A stretch of 64,000 bases of DNA from JBEKCB01 sp052139675 (GCA_052139675.1 JBKQWE010000003.1:1-64000), one strand, 5' to 3'; positions 43,069-52,226 are shown, numbered from the stretch's first letter. Notes: a model not told the origin generated them from the sequence alone. Numbers and translations: made by a program.

Positions 43069-43162
43069 GGCCGTCCCTCCTCATCGCGAAACCTGCGCCA
43101 TTAAATCACCCCGCCGCCCGCCTGGTCAACTCGCAGCAGTGGAAAGGCGGGCCGCAGGTTCC

Positions 43163-43168
43163 TATAAT
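43163..43168 (+). promoter_or_regulatory. Candidate -10 box
   Basis: TATAAT at 43163-43168 in the gap between divergent mtnA and the WecA/TagO-like gene at 43224, whose ATG lies about 50 bases downstream. The -35 region (TGGAAA) is weak. Confidence 0.4.
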
Positions 43169-43223
43169 GCTAGTGCTTCCTTGCGATTCCGAGTGAACCG
43201 GACACTGATCGAGCCACGTTGAA

Positions 43224-44321
43224 ATGATCGGATTCCTGATACTGCTGGTGGCGGCCTCGATGGCGATCTCGCTGTTCGGGACGCTGCTGGTGATGCGGTA
43301 CGCGCCGCGCCTGGGCCTGGTCGCGCATCCCGGCGGGCGGATGATCCACAAGCAGCCGACGCCGGTCGGCGGCGGGACGGCGATCTTCCTGGGCCTGTGG
43401 CTGCCGATCTGGATCTCCGTGGCGTTCTGTTTCTTCCTGCGCGCGGCCAACTTCCCGGCGGCGCTGCCGATCCCGGAGAACCTGAAGATCCAGGTGATGG
43501 GCGTCCTGGACAAGGCGCCGCAACTGGCGATGATCTTCCTCGGCGGCGTGATCGTCTACCTGGTCGGGCTGGCCGACGACCGATGGAGCCTTTCGCCGTG
43601 GCTGCGGCTGGTGATCGAGGCCGGCGTGGCCTTGATGCTGGTGCTGAGCGGCGTCAGCGTCGAGCTTTTCTTCGAGAGCCGCCTGCTGCGCGGGCTGATC
43701 ACCGTGGTCTGGATCGTGGCCCTGATCAACTCCTTCAACTTCCTGGACAACATGGACGGCCTGAGCGCCGGGGTGGCGGCGATCATCGCGGTGTTCTTCA
43801 GCGTGGTGGCGTTCCAGACCGTGCACTACTTCGTCGGCGGCGCGCTGTGCTGCCTGATCGGCGCGCTGATGGGGTTCCTGGTCTTCAACTTCCCGCCGGC
43901 GAGCCTCTTCATGGGCGACTGCGGCTCGATGACGATCGGGTATTCGCTCGCCGTGCTCACCGTCCAGTTCACCTTCTTCCAGGCGGAGCGGCCCTATTTT
44001 GCGATCGTGGTGCCGTTGATGATGTTCGGCGTGCCGCTGTTCGATACGATCACGGTCATGTGGATCCGGATCCGGGCCGGCCGCTCGCCGTTCGTGGGCG
44101 ACACGAACCACTTCTCGCACCGGCTGGTGGCGCTGGGGATGAAGCCGTGGCAGGCGGTGCTGACGATCTACCTGGTGACCGCGACCGTGGCGCTCGGCGT
44201 GACGGTCCTCTACTACATGGCCAGCTCCGTGGCGATCCTGGTCATCTTCGCGCAGACGGTGGCGGTCTTCACCATCATCGGGATTCTGGAAACGACCGGC
44301 CGGCGGAAGAGCGGCGCATGA
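43224..44321 (+). CDS. Undecaprenyl-phosphate sugar-1-phosphate transferase (WecA/TagO/MraY family)
   Basis: 365 residues with about 10-11 transmembrane segments. Family motifs are complete: HPGGRMIHKQPTPVGGG at the N-terminus, GLADDR (Asp118-Asp119), NSFNFLDNMDGL at 169-180, FMGDCGSM, and GDTNHFSHRL with the HxxxHR-like loop. It transfers GlcNAc-1-P or MurNAc-pentapeptide-P to undecaprenyl phosphate at the inner membrane. The absence of MraY-specific context and the downstream O-antigen-ligase-like gene favour a WecA/TagO role in surface polysaccharide. The next gene starts 1 base after the stop, so they are co-translated. Confidence 0.92.
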   Translation: MIGFLILLVAASMAISLFGTLLVMRYAPRLGLVAHPGGRMIHKQPTPVGGGTAIFLGLWLPIWISVAFCFFLRAANFPAALPIPENLKIQVMGVLDKAPQLAMIFLGGVIVYLVGLADDRWSLSPWLRLVIEAGVALMLVLSGVSVELFFESRLLRGLITVVWIVALINSFNFLDNMDGLSAGVAAIIAVFFSVVAFQTVHYFVGGALCCLIGALMGFLVFNFPPASLFMGDCGSMTIGYSLAVLTVQFTFFQAERPYFAIVVPLMMFGVPLFDTITVMWIRIRAGRSPFVGDTNHFSHRLVALGMKPWQAVLTIYLVTATVALGVTVLYYMASSVAILVIFAQTVAVFTIIGILETTGRRKSGA

Positions 44322-44322
44322 C

Positions 44323-46692
44323 ATGAAGCGGAAGACGACTGACGCCGGACGCCGCGCGCCGCGCATCCCCAGCGCCGCTCCGCCTCCGGAATCCGCCGCC
44401 CTCGCGCTGCGCGTCCGGCAGATCGCGTTCGCGATCACGCTGGTCGCCGCGGGCCTCGGGCCGCTGGCGCCGAATTTCGAGGGCAACCCGGTCCTGCGGC
44501 TCATCATCCAGATGTTCTTCATCCTCTCCGGCGCGCTGTGGGTCATCGCCATGGCGCTCGAAGGCCGCGTCCGGATTCGGAGCACCGGCCTGGAAATCAT
44601 CCTGCTGCTCCTCGCCGGCGCGCTGGTCTGCGGCTGCGTCAACGCCGTCTATAAGTACCCGGCGATGCTGACGCTCTTCTCGTGGCTCTCCGCGATGGTC
44701 GCGTTCGTCTTCCTGGTCAACGAGACGCGCTCGCGGTGGCGGCGGCTGATGGTGCTGCTGATGATCGGCGCGGCGACGTTCACGATCTCGCTGGACGGGC
44801 TGCACCAGATCACGGTGGACCTGCCGCGGGCGCGGGCGATCTTCGCGCAGGACCCGGACGCGGTGTTGCGCGACCTGCGGCTGCCGGCGGACGCCGCCTT
44901 CGATCTCTACGGCCGGCTGGAGAAGGACCGGATCTTCAGCACGTTCTTCCTGCCCAATTCCCTGGCCGGGTTCCTGATCCTGCTGGCGCCGGCGCTGATC
45001 GGGATGACGATGGACTGGTGGAAGAGCCGTCCCACTCGCATCGGCGGCGAACGCGAAGGCGATGCGCCGGGCGGCCGGGCGCCGGCGCGCGAATTCTCAA
45101 CCGTCAGCCTCGCGATCCGGGCGGGGTTGCTCATCCCGGTGCTGCTGGCGCTTTACTTCACGAAGTCCAAGGGCGGCTGGCTGGCCTTTCTGCTCGCGGC
45201 GGCCGTCTTCGCGGTCTGGGCGTTCGGGACGCTGCTATGGCGCCGGCGGCTGCAAGTCATGGCGGCCTGCGCGGGCCTGATCATCGTCTGGGCCGCCGCC
45301 CAGGCCAGCGGGCACCTGCCGGCGCTGGGAGACTACTTCGGCTCGACCTCCGTCCGTTACGGCTACTGGCGCGCCGGCGTTTCGATCTTCGCGGAACACC
45401 CGCTGGTCGGAATCGGGCTGGACAATTTCGCGGATTTCTACGCGCAGAAGAAGCAGGCGGAGGACCAGGAGGCGCGCCGCGCGCACAACGACTACATTCA
45501 ACTGGCGGCCGAAACAGGCCTGATCGGAATCCTGACCTACCTGGCATTCCTGGCGCTCTTCTGGCGAAAGGTTGCGCACATGGGCGCTGAACCGGTCCTC
45601 GCGCAGCCGGAACCGGCCGCCTTGAATGCGACCGCCACGGCGGGCCTCCTGGCGCTCTCGGCGGTGATCCTGGGACTGGAGGAGCTGTGCGGCGGCGCGC
45701 TGCGAGCCTCGGCGGGCTTCTGGAGCTGGCAATGGCTCGCTGCGCTCTGGCTGGGCTGGATGGCGTATCTCCTGCTGAACGCCCGGAGGCAGGACCCGTT
45801 CGCGCTGGGCCGCTCCTCGTACGCGACCCTCGGCGTCGCGTGCGGGATCATCGCCTTCCTCGTGCACAGCCTCGGCGATTTCCACCATTACATCGGCGGG
45901 ACCCTTCAGACGGCGTGGATCCTCATGGCCGTCCTGCTCTCGGCCCGGCTCAGCGAGGAGAAGGAATCGTACGCGGTGGATCGCCCGATCGGGCCCGGCC
46001 AGCGGCTCGGACTGGTGCTCGGAGCCGCGGCGGTGGTCCTGCTGGTGCTCTACGGCTTCGTGGCGCGCGTCGCGGAGGCCAACGTCCTGCGCGAGCGCGC
46101 GCTGGAGCCGCGCCGCCCCGAAGAGGACTGCCGGCGCGATCTTGTGGAAGCCGTCCGGCAATTCCCGATGGACGCGGAGAACCACGCGCTGCTCTCCGAT
46201 TTTTACCTCGGCGAGTGGCGCATGGGCCGCCGGCGCACGGAGCAGAACGTGTCGGCGATCTCCCTGGCGATCTACAGCGCCAAGGCCGCCATCGAACTGG
46301 ACCCGATGCGCTCCGAGTTTTACGCGCGGCTGGGACGGCTGTACGAGATTCAATGGCGCGAACGCCGCCTGCCGCAGGATTACCAGGACGCGCTGGCGGC
46401 TTACGTGCGGGCCGAGGAGCTTTTCCCGAGCAACCCGGAGATGCCGCTGAACCTCGGGCGGTTGTACGACGCGGGCGGGAATGACCAGGCCGCGCTGCCC
46501 AAATACCTCGGCGCGCGGCGGCTGAGCGAGGAGCAATATCACATCCCCCGCAAGTTCAACGATCTCGAACTGGCGGAATTGAGCCGGCGGATTCAGCAGT
46601 TGCAACAGGCCGACGTGGACCGGACGCCGCCGCCGCCGAACGCGTTCCGCCAGCCGCGCCTGCTGGGATGGCCGCGCGGCGAAGCGCCGTAA
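44323..46692 (+). CDS. O-antigen ligase / polymerase-like membrane protein with TPR tail
   Basis: ATG 44323, one base after the previous stop; 789 residues. About twelve hydrophobic helices carry the Wzy_C/O-antigen ligase region: KSKGGWLAFLLAAAVF, then VRYGYWRAGVSIFAEHPLVG, GIGLDNF and ARRAHNDYIQLAAETGLIG. These are the H/Y/R motifs of the family. The last 200 residues are helical with TPR-like repeats (LVEAVRQFPMDAENHALLS, ELDPMRSEFYARLGRLYEI), facing the periplasm. It would join or polymerise glycan made from the preceding transferase's lipid-linked precursor. Confidence 0.85.
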   Translation: MKRKTTDAGRRAPRIPSAAPPPESAALALRVRQIAFAITLVAAGLGPLAPNFEGNPVLRLIIQMFFILSGALWVIAMALEGRVRIRSTGLEIILLLLAGALVCGCVNAVYKYPAMLTLFSWLSAMVAFVFLVNETRSRWRRLMVLLMIGAATFTISLDGLHQITVDLPRARAIFAQDPDAVLRDLRLPADAAFDLYGRLEKDRIFSTFFLPNSLAGFLILLAPALIGMTMDWWKSRPTRIGGEREGDAPGGRAPAREFSTVSLAIRAGLLIPVLLALYFTKSKGGWLAFLLAAAVFAVWAFGTLLWRRRLQVMAACAGLIIVWAAAQASGHLPALGDYFGSTSVRYGYWRAGVSIFAEHPLVGIGLDNFADFYAQKKQAEDQEARRAHNDYIQLAAETGLIGILTYLAFLALFWRKVAHMGAEPVLAQPEPAALNATATAGLLALSAVILGLEELCGGALRASAGFWSWQWLAALWLGWMAYLLLNARRQDPFALGRSSYATLGVACGIIAFLVHSLGDFHHYIGGTLQTAWILMAVLLSARLSEEKESYAVDRPIGPGQRLGLVLGAAAVVLLVLYGFVARVAEANVLRERALEPRRPEEDCRRDLVEAVRQFPMDAENHALLSDFYLGEWRMGRRRTEQNVSAISLAIYSAKAAIELDPMRSEFYARLGRLYEIQWRERRLPQDYQDALAAYVRAEELFPSNPEMPLNLGRLYDAGGNDQAALPKYLGARRLSEEQYHIPRKFNDLELAELSRRIQQLQQADVDRTPPPPNAFRQPRLLGWPRGEAP

Positions 46693-46699
46693 CTTTGCC

Positions 46700-46729
46700 T
46701 TGACCCTTGACGGAGCGTGCGGCTATAAT
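46700..46729 (+). promoter_or_regulatory. Promoter of the lpd-hydrogenase-metVF operon
   Basis: TTGACC (46700-46705) and TATAAT (46724-46729) with an 18-base spacer, 57 bases before the start of the dihydrolipoyl dehydrogenase gene. A second TTGACG lies at 46707-46712. The best promoter match in the window. Confidence 0.65.
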
Positions 46730-46786
46730 GCGCCCTCGCGTCATTTTCGTCAATGTTGAGAGACTCAGCGGCGGCCGGAGAGCAGC

Positions 46787-48160
46787 GTGAACTACGACAT
46801 CCTCGTGGTCGGCGGCGGACCGGGCGGCTACGTCGCCGCCATCCGCGCCGCGCAACTCGGCGCGCGCACGGCGCTCGTCGAGGAACGCGAACTCGGCGGC
46901 ACCTGCCTGAACCGCGGCTGCATTCCCACCAAGGCGCTGGTCGAAAGCGCGCGCGTGTTCTCCAACGCGCGCCGCGGCGCGGAGTTCGGCCTCGTCTGCT
47001 CCGACCTCCGCCCCGATTACGCGCGGATGAACCAGCGCAAGGACGAAGTCGTCGCCCGCCTGCGCAATGGCGTCCAATCGCTCCTCGCGAAGAACAAGGT
47101 GGAGGTGATCGCCGGCCGCGGCAAGCTGGCGGACCGCCACACGGTCGAGGTGGCCTCTTCGGGCGAACCGCGCAAGGTCAGCGCCCACCACCTGATCCTG
47201 GCGACCGGCTCCGAGCCGCTGAAACCCGCTGGCTTCCCCTTCGACGGCAAATCGGTGCTGACGAGCGACGACGCGCTGCGGCTTCAGGAGATTCCTAAGA
47301 GCCTGCTGGTCATCGGCGGCGGCTACATCGGCGTTGAGTGGGCCAGCATCTTCGGCGAGCTGGGCGCGCGCGTGACGGTCGTCGAGATGATGGACCAATT
47401 GCTCCCGCGCAGCGACGCCGACCTCGCGAAGGAACTCTTCCGCATCTTCAGGAAATCGGGGATGGACATCCATCTGCAGACGCAGGTCAAGAGCGTGAAA
47501 GTCCAGGCCGATGGCGTGACGTGCGAGCTTTCCAGCGGCAAGAGCGTCGTCGCGGAGAAGGTGCTCGTCTCGGTCGGCCGCGCGCTGAACTCGCGCGAGA
47601 TCGGGCTCGAGGCCGCCGGCGTCAAGTCCGAGCGCGGCGCGATCCTCATTGACGACAACTGCCGCACGAGCGCGCCGAACATCTACGCCATCGGCGACGT
47701 GACCGGCAAGATCCAGCTCGCGCACGTCGCCTCGCGCCAGGGGATCATCGCCGCCGAATGCGCCACCGGGCACGACCGGAAAATGGACTATCGCGTCGTC
47801 CCGTCCTGCGTCTTCACGCACGTCGAGATCGGCTCGGTCGGCATGACGAGCGCGGAGTGCGCCGCGGCGAAGATCGAGGTGAAGGAATCACGTTTCCCGT
47901 TCATGGCGCTCGGAAAGGCGGTGGCGGTCGGCGAGACGCAGGGCTTCGCGAAAATCATCGCCCAGGCGAAGAGCGGCGAGGTGCTCGGAGTCCACGTGAT
48001 CGGCGCGCACGCCTCGGACCTGGTCGCCGAGGCCGCCCTGGCGATGGCGATGGAGGCCACCGTCGAGGAGATCGCGCAGGCGATCCACGCGCACCCGACG
48101 ATGCCGGAGGCGCTCTCCGAGGCCGCCATGGCCTGGCTCGGGCGCGGGATTCATTATTAA
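46787..48160 (+). CDS. lpdA: Dihydrolipoyl dehydrogenase
   Basis: GTG 46787; 457 residues. FAD-binding VVGGGPGGYVAAIRAAQLG, the redox disulfide GGTCLNRGCIPTKAL (Cys40, Cys45), the NAD-binding VIGGGYIGVEWASIFGELGA and the C-terminal HPTMPEALSEA (catalytic His-Glu) are all intact. The enzyme reoxidises dihydrolipoyl groups with NAD+. Usual partners (E1/E2 of 2-oxoacid complexes or glycine cleavage P/H/T proteins) are absent. The neighbour is a free lipoyl domain, followed by hydrogenase and MetVF genes. Confidence 0.95.
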   Translation: MNYDILVVGGGPGGYVAAIRAAQLGARTALVEERELGGTCLNRGCIPTKALVESARVFSNARRGAEFGLVCSDLRPDYARMNQRKDEVVARLRNGVQSLLAKNKVEVIAGRGKLADRHTVEVASSGEPRKVSAHHLILATGSEPLKPAGFPFDGKSVLTSDDALRLQEIPKSLLVIGGGYIGVEWASIFGELGARVTVVEMMDQLLPRSDADLAKELFRIFRKSGMDIHLQTQVKSVKVQADGVTCELSSGKSVVAEKVLVSVGRALNSREIGLEAAGVKSERGAILIDDNCRTSAPNIYAIGDVTGKIQLAHVASRQGIIAAECATGHDRKMDYRVVPSCVFTHVEIGSVGMTSAECAAAKIEVKESRFPFMALGKAVAVGETQGFAKIIAQAKSGEVLGVHVIGAHASDLVAEAALAMAMEATVEEIAQAIHAHPTMPEALSEAAMAWLGRGIHY

Positions 48161-48187
48161 AATCGTTTCTTGCACGAGGGCTCTCAG

Positions 48188-48433
48188 ATGCCGGATACCG
48201 AAGTGAAACTGCCTTCCCTCGGCGACGGCGCGCCCGACGCGGCGAACCTTTCGTTCTTCTTCGTGCGCGAAGGCGACGACGTCAAGGAGGGCCAGGATTT
48301 CTGCGAGATGTTCACGGACAAGGCGACCTTCACGGTCCCCTGCCCGATCAACGGGCGCGTGAAACGGATTCTGGTCCAGGAGAATCAGTCCGTCAAGGTG
48401 GGCCAGCCGCTGGCGGTCGTCGAGACGGCCTGA
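48188..48433 (+). CDS. Free-standing lipoyl-carrier (biotinyl/lipoyl attachment) protein
   Basis: ATG 48188 follows GAGGG; a TTG 18 bases upstream is unlikely. 81 residues, one lipoyl/biotinyl domain only. The hairpin lysine is Lys45 in MFTDKATFTV, with Asp44 giving the D-K-A pattern of lipoyl rather than the M-K-M of biotinyl domains. E2 catalytic and subunit-binding parts are missing. It lies 27 bases after lpdA, so it is the probable substrate of that enzyme and may shuttle electrons to the downstream complex. It is not a typical H protein (too short). Confidence 0.75.
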   Translation: MPDTEVKLPSLGDGAPDAANLSFFFVREGDDVKEGQDFCEMFTDKATFTVPCPINGRVKRILVQENQSVKVGQPLAVVETA

Positions 48434-48493
48434 GCGGCGCGGCTCGCGTGGAGCCCGCCATCGGCCCGGCGGGCAGGCAGGAGGAACGGCGCG

Positions 48494-49372
48494 ATGGAAT
48501 CCACGGTGAAGGAAATCCCGGTCGTCTGGTACCAGGCGGCCAGTTGCAGCGGCGATTCGGTCTCGCTGCTCAACAGCGCAAGCCCGAACGTGCGCAACAT
48601 CCTGATTGACGAAATCATCCCCGGGCATCACATCAACCTGCTCTTCCAGATGACCGTCATGGCCGGCCAGGGCGAGCCGGTCATGGAGATTCTCCGGGAC
48701 ACCGCGGAGACGCGCAAAGGCGGTTACATCCTCGTCGTCGAGGGCACGATCCCGACGGCCGCCGGCGGCGCGATGGGATCGGTCGGCGAGAAAGGCGGCA
48801 AGCCGCTGACGATGGTCGAGGCGGTGGACCCTCTCGGCCGCAACGCCCTCGCCGCGCTGGCGGTCGGCACGTGCGCCAGCTTCGGCGGCATCTTCGCCGC
48901 CGAGCCCAACCCGAGCGGCTCGATGGGCCTGGCGGACTTCTTCCGCAGCCGCGGGATCAAGACGCCGGTCATCAACCTCCCCGGCTGCCCGATGCACCCG
49001 GACTGGTTCACCGGCACGGTGGCGCACATCCTGCTGTTCGGCCTGCCGCGCGCCGACCAGCTCGACGACGCCGGGCGCCCGCTCAGTTTCTTCGGGTCGC
49101 AGATTCACGAGAATTGTCCGCGGCGGCCGTCCTTCGACGCCGGGAAGTTCGCGAAGAAGATCGGCGACGAGGGCTGCCTGTACCTCGTCGGCTGCAAAGG
49201 GCCCGTGAGCTACGCCGATTGCCCCGCGCGCGGGTTCAACAACCATACGAACTGGTGCATCCAGGCCGGGTCGCCCTGCCATGGCTGCACGGAGCCCGGC
49301 TTCCCGGACAAGCTCTCGCCGCTCTATCAGAAACTGACTGAGGAGCGCCTGGCGCGGTTCTTCCTGAGCTGA
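48494..49372 (+). CDS. NiFe hydrogenase small subunit, cytosolic type, CxxD proximal motif
   Basis: 292 residues with no twin-arginine signal, so it is cytosolic. The N-terminal motif reads SCSGDSVSLLNS: Cys18, then Asp21 where most small subunits have Cys. Other cluster ligands are present: GTCASFGG, PGCPMHPDWF, HENCPRR, CLYLVGCKGPVSYADCP and WCIQAGSPCHGC, consistent with three clusters. Asp at this position occurs in O2-tolerant group 1h enzymes (3Cys1Asp proximal cluster) and related subgroups. It moves electrons from the NiFe site to a partner. No cytochrome b or membrane subunit is encoded nearby. Confidence 0.9.
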   Translation: MESTVKEIPVVWYQAASCSGDSVSLLNSASPNVRNILIDEIIPGHHINLLFQMTVMAGQGEPVMEILRDTAETRKGGYILVVEGTIPTAAGGAMGSVGEKGGKPLTMVEAVDPLGRNALAALAVGTCASFGGIFAAEPNPSGSMGLADFFRSRGIKTPVINLPGCPMHPDWFTGTVAHILLFGLPRADQLDDAGRPLSFFGSQIHENCPRRPSFDAGKFAKKIGDEGCLYLVGCKGPVSYADCPARGFNNHTNWCIQAGSPCHGCTEPGFPDKLSPLYQKLTEERLARFFLS

Positions 49373-49403
49373 GCGCTCTGGATTCCCCGGAGGAGATTGA
49401 CCG

Positions 49404-50954
49404 ATGCAAAAGATCGCCATTGACCCCATCAGCCGCGTCGAGGGCCATCTGAAGATCGAGACGATGGTGGACCAGGGCGTCGTCAAAGAGGCCTCCGTCA
49501 GCGGCACGATGTTCCGCGGGTTCGAGATCTTCCTCAAGGGCCGCGATCCGTGGGACGCGCAGCGCCTGGTGCAGCGCGTGTGCGGCGTCTGCCCGGCGAT
49601 CCACGGCGTGGCCGCGGCGCAGAACCTCGACGCGGCGTTCGGCGTCACGCACCTCGTCCCGCACAACGGCCGCCACATCCGCAACCTGATCCTCGCGACC
49701 AATTACCTCCAGTCGCACATCCTGCATTTCTACGTCCTCGCGGCGCTCGATTTCGTGGACCTCGCCGCCGTGGCCGACTACACCGGCGACGACGCGGACC
49801 TGAAGGCCGTGCGCCAGTTCCTCGACCGCGGCGCGGCGGCGCCGTTCCTGCCGCGCTACGAAGGCGACTACCGGCTGACCAAGGAGCAGAACGTGCTCCT
49901 CGCCCGGCACTACGTCCAGGCGCTCCGGATGCGCGCGCTCGCGCACGAGGCGATCGCCCTCTTCGCCGGCAAGATGCCGCACGACGTCGGAGTCGTGCCC
50001 GGCGGCGTGACGGCCGGCCCGACCGCCGACAAGATGCTGGCCTACGTTTCGAAAATCCGCACCATCCGCGAGTTCATCGAGAACGCCTACATCCCCGACC
50101 TGCTCACCGTCGCGCGCGCGTATCCCGACTACGCCGAAATCGGGAAAGGCGTCGAGAACTATCTCGCCTGGGGCGCGTTCGACGAGGACCTGCACGTGGA
50201 CCTCGGAGTGCGTCAGCGCTATTTCCCCGGCGGCGTCCTCCTCGACGGGAAGCTCAGCCCGGCCGACCCGCACAAGGTGTTCGAGTACGTGAAGCATTCC
50301 TGGTACACCGAGGACTGCGCCCGCGCGCCCGCGCAGGGCCAGACCGCGCCGGCGCCGGAAAAGCCGGAGGCGTATTCCTGGCTCAAGAGCCCGCGCTACG
50401 CCGGAACGGTGTGCGAGGTCGGACCGCTGGCGCGGACGATGATCGCGTACGCAGCCGGAAACCGCGAATGCAGGACGGAGGTCAACGCCCTGCTCTCGGA
50501 ACTCAAGGCGACGCCGGCGGCGCTGAAATCGGTCCTCGGCCGGCACGCGGCGCGCGCCATCGAGGCGAAGCGGCTGGGCAAGATGGCTACGGATTGGGCG
50601 CTCGTGCTGAAGCCGGGCGAGCCGTTCTGCGCGGAGAGCAAGGTCCCCGAAAAAGGCGCCGGGTTCGGCTGCGTGGACGGGCCGCGCGGCGCGCTCGGGC
50701 ATTGGATCGAGATCGAGAACAAGAAGATCGCGCGGTACCAGTTGGTGGTCCCTACGACGTGGAATTCATCGCCCAAGGACGACCGCGGCCTGCCGGGCCC
50801 GATGGAACAGGCGCTGATCGGCGCGAAGGTCAAGGACGCGAAGAACCCCATCGAACTCGCGCGCATCGTCCGTTCCTACGACCCGTGCCTGGCCTGCTCA
50901 GTCCACGTGCTGGACGCCCGCGGGAACCTGACCGGAGTGGCCCGCATTGTGTGA
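49404..50954 (+). CDS. NiFe hydrogenase large subunit
   Basis: 516 residues. The L1 motif RVEGHLKIE with RVCGVCPAIHG (Cys60, Cys63) and the L2 motif DPCLACSVH (Cys495, Cys498, His501) bind Ni-Fe(CN)2CO. Fifteen residues follow His501 and would be removed by the maturation protease encoded next. The sequence looks closer to respiratory-type (group 1/2) than to bidirectional group 3 subunits, though placement needs a tree. It oxidises H2 or reduces protons together with the small subunit 31 bases upstream. Confidence 0.95.
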   Translation: MQKIAIDPISRVEGHLKIETMVDQGVVKEASVSGTMFRGFEIFLKGRDPWDAQRLVQRVCGVCPAIHGVAAAQNLDAAFGVTHLVPHNGRHIRNLILATNYLQSHILHFYVLAALDFVDLAAVADYTGDDADLKAVRQFLDRGAAAPFLPRYEGDYRLTKEQNVLLARHYVQALRMRALAHEAIALFAGKMPHDVGVVPGGVTAGPTADKMLAYVSKIRTIREFIENAYIPDLLTVARAYPDYAEIGKGVENYLAWGAFDEDLHVDLGVRQRYFPGGVLLDGKLSPADPHKVFEYVKHSWYTEDCARAPAQGQTAPAPEKPEAYSWLKSPRYAGTVCEVGPLARTMIAYAAGNRECRTEVNALLSELKATPAALKSVLGRHAARAIEAKRLGKMATDWALVLKPGEPFCAESKVPEKGAGFGCVDGPRGALGHWIEIENKKIARYQLVVPTTWNSSPKDDRGLPGPMEQALIGAKVKDAKNPIELARIVRSYDPCLACSVHVLDARGNLTGVARIV

Positions 50955-50982
50955 TCTCGCAACATCGGCGCGGAAGGACTGC

Positions 50983-51474
50983 ATGACCGGCGCGATCGCC
51001 GTCGTCGGCGTCGGCAACCTGCTCATGGGAGACGATGGCGTGGGCATTGCCGTCATCCGGGAACTCGACAAGCAAGCGCCGCTGCCGGGGCGCGTGGAGC
51101 TGTACGATGCGGGCACGGCGCTGCTGGACGTTCTGCCGGAGATCGAGCACTGCGCGCGCATCGTGCTCGTGGACTGCTGCCGCGCGGGCGGCCAGCCCGG
51201 AAGCATTTACCGGACGCGCATGCAACTGGACCAGTGGCAGGCGGAGCCGCTGGGCGAATCGCTCCACGACCTGAACGTGCTGCACGCGCTGCAACTGCAC
51301 CGGATCGTCACCGGGAAAATGAACGAGGTCGTCCTGATCGGCGTCGAGCCGGAGAGCGTCGCGATGCGCGAAGGATTATCGCCCGTGCTGCGGGAGCGCC
51401 TTCCGGCGATCGTCGCGGCCGTGCGCGCGGAACTGGAACCGCCTGCAAAAGGCAGGCGAGGAGGAATCGAATGA
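50983..51474 (+). CDS. Hydrogenase maturation endopeptidase (HyaD/HycI type)
   Basis: ATG 50983 follows GGAAGG; about 163 residues. VVGVGNLLMGDDGVGIAVIR has the Ni-binding Glu/Asp position (DDG), and YDAGTALLDVLPE and VLVDCCRAGGQPG complete the HycI/HybD fold, with a His-containing loop (SLHDLNVLHALQL). It clips the C-terminal peptide of the large subunit encoded immediately upstream after Ni insertion. Its stop overlaps the MetV start as ATGA. Confidence 0.93.
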   Translation: MTGAIAVVGVGNLLMGDDGVGIAVIRELDKQAPLPGRVELYDAGTALLDVLPEIEHCARIVLVDCCRAGGQPGSIYRTRMQLDQWQAEPLGESLHDLNVLHALQLHRIVTGKMNEVVLIGVEPESVAMREGLSPVLRERLPAIVAAVRAELEPPAKGRRGGIE

Positions 51475-52226
51475 ATGCCACGTCCAAAAAGAAGCTAGCC
51501 GAGGTCGTCACCGCCTGCGGGCCGGCGAAGAACATCCTGCTGATCGGCTGCGGCGGCTGCCCGGTCGGGATGGAAACCGGCGGGCCGCAGCAGCTCAAGA
51601 AAGCCGCCGCCGCCCTGGCCCAGGCGGAGAAGACCGTCACCGGCCAGATCATGATTGACATGGTGTGCAACAAGGCGCAGGTGGGCGTGCGGCTCGGCCG
51701 GCACGTGCAGCAGGCCAAGGCCGCCGACGCCGTCGTCGTCTATTCCTGCGGCGTGGGCGTCCAGTCCGTCGGGAACGTGCTCCTGCGGCGCGTCGTCCCC
51801 GGCCTCAACACCATCAACGTCGGCGGCCTGCAGGGGCTGTGGCCCGGCAAGGAACGCTGCGGCCAGTGCGGCGACTGCCTCCTGGCGCACACCGGCGGCA
51901 TCTGCCCGATCACTATGTGCACGAAGAGCCTCGTCAACGGCACCTGCGGCGGCACGAACCGCGGGAAGTGCGAGGTCAGCAAGAACAAGGACTGCGGCTG
52001 GTACCTGATCTACGAGCGCCTGAAGGCGCTGGGACAACTGGCCGAGCTTCAGCGCCCCGCCGAGCCGCGCAACCACGCCCTGCAGGACATCCCGGACGAC
52101 CGCCGCGGGACGATGCTCTGGGCGCTCGAGGCCGAGGAGAAGGTGCCGCCGCCCGGCCCGCCGAAGAAGAAATTGAAGAAGAAAAAGAAGGGCGCCAAGG
52201 CCGCGAAGAAGGAGGCGAAGGCATGA
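51471..52226 (+). CDS. metV: MetV: methylene-THF reductase C-terminal domain protein, Fe-S
   Basis: ATG 51471 overlaps the protease stop as ATGA; 251 residues. The product has LIGCGGCPVGMETGGPQQ near residue 25 and VVVYSCGVGVQSV. A Cys-rich block follows (ERCGQCGDCLLAHTGGICPI, then CTKSLVNGTCGG and GKCEVSKNKDCGWYLIY) with spacing for Fe-S or Zn binding. This is the MTHFR_C (PF12225) MetV family, the partner of MetF in acetogens. The last 25 residues are almost pure Lys/Ala (KKKLKKKKKG), an unusual tail possibly for RNA/DNA or complex contact. The MetF gene overlaps by 4 bases. Confidence 0.88.
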   Translation: MNATSKKKLAEVVTACGPAKNILLIGCGGCPVGMETGGPQQLKKAAAALAQAEKTVTGQIMIDMVCNKAQVGVRLGRHVQQAKAADAVVVYSCGVGVQSVGNVLLRRVVPGLNTINVGGLQGLWPGKERCGQCGDCLLAHTGGICPITMCTKSLVNGTCGGTNRGKCEVSKNKDCGWYLIYERLKALGQLAELQRPAEPRNHALQDIPDDRRGTMLWALEAEEKVPPPGPPKKKLKKKKKGAKAAKKEAKA

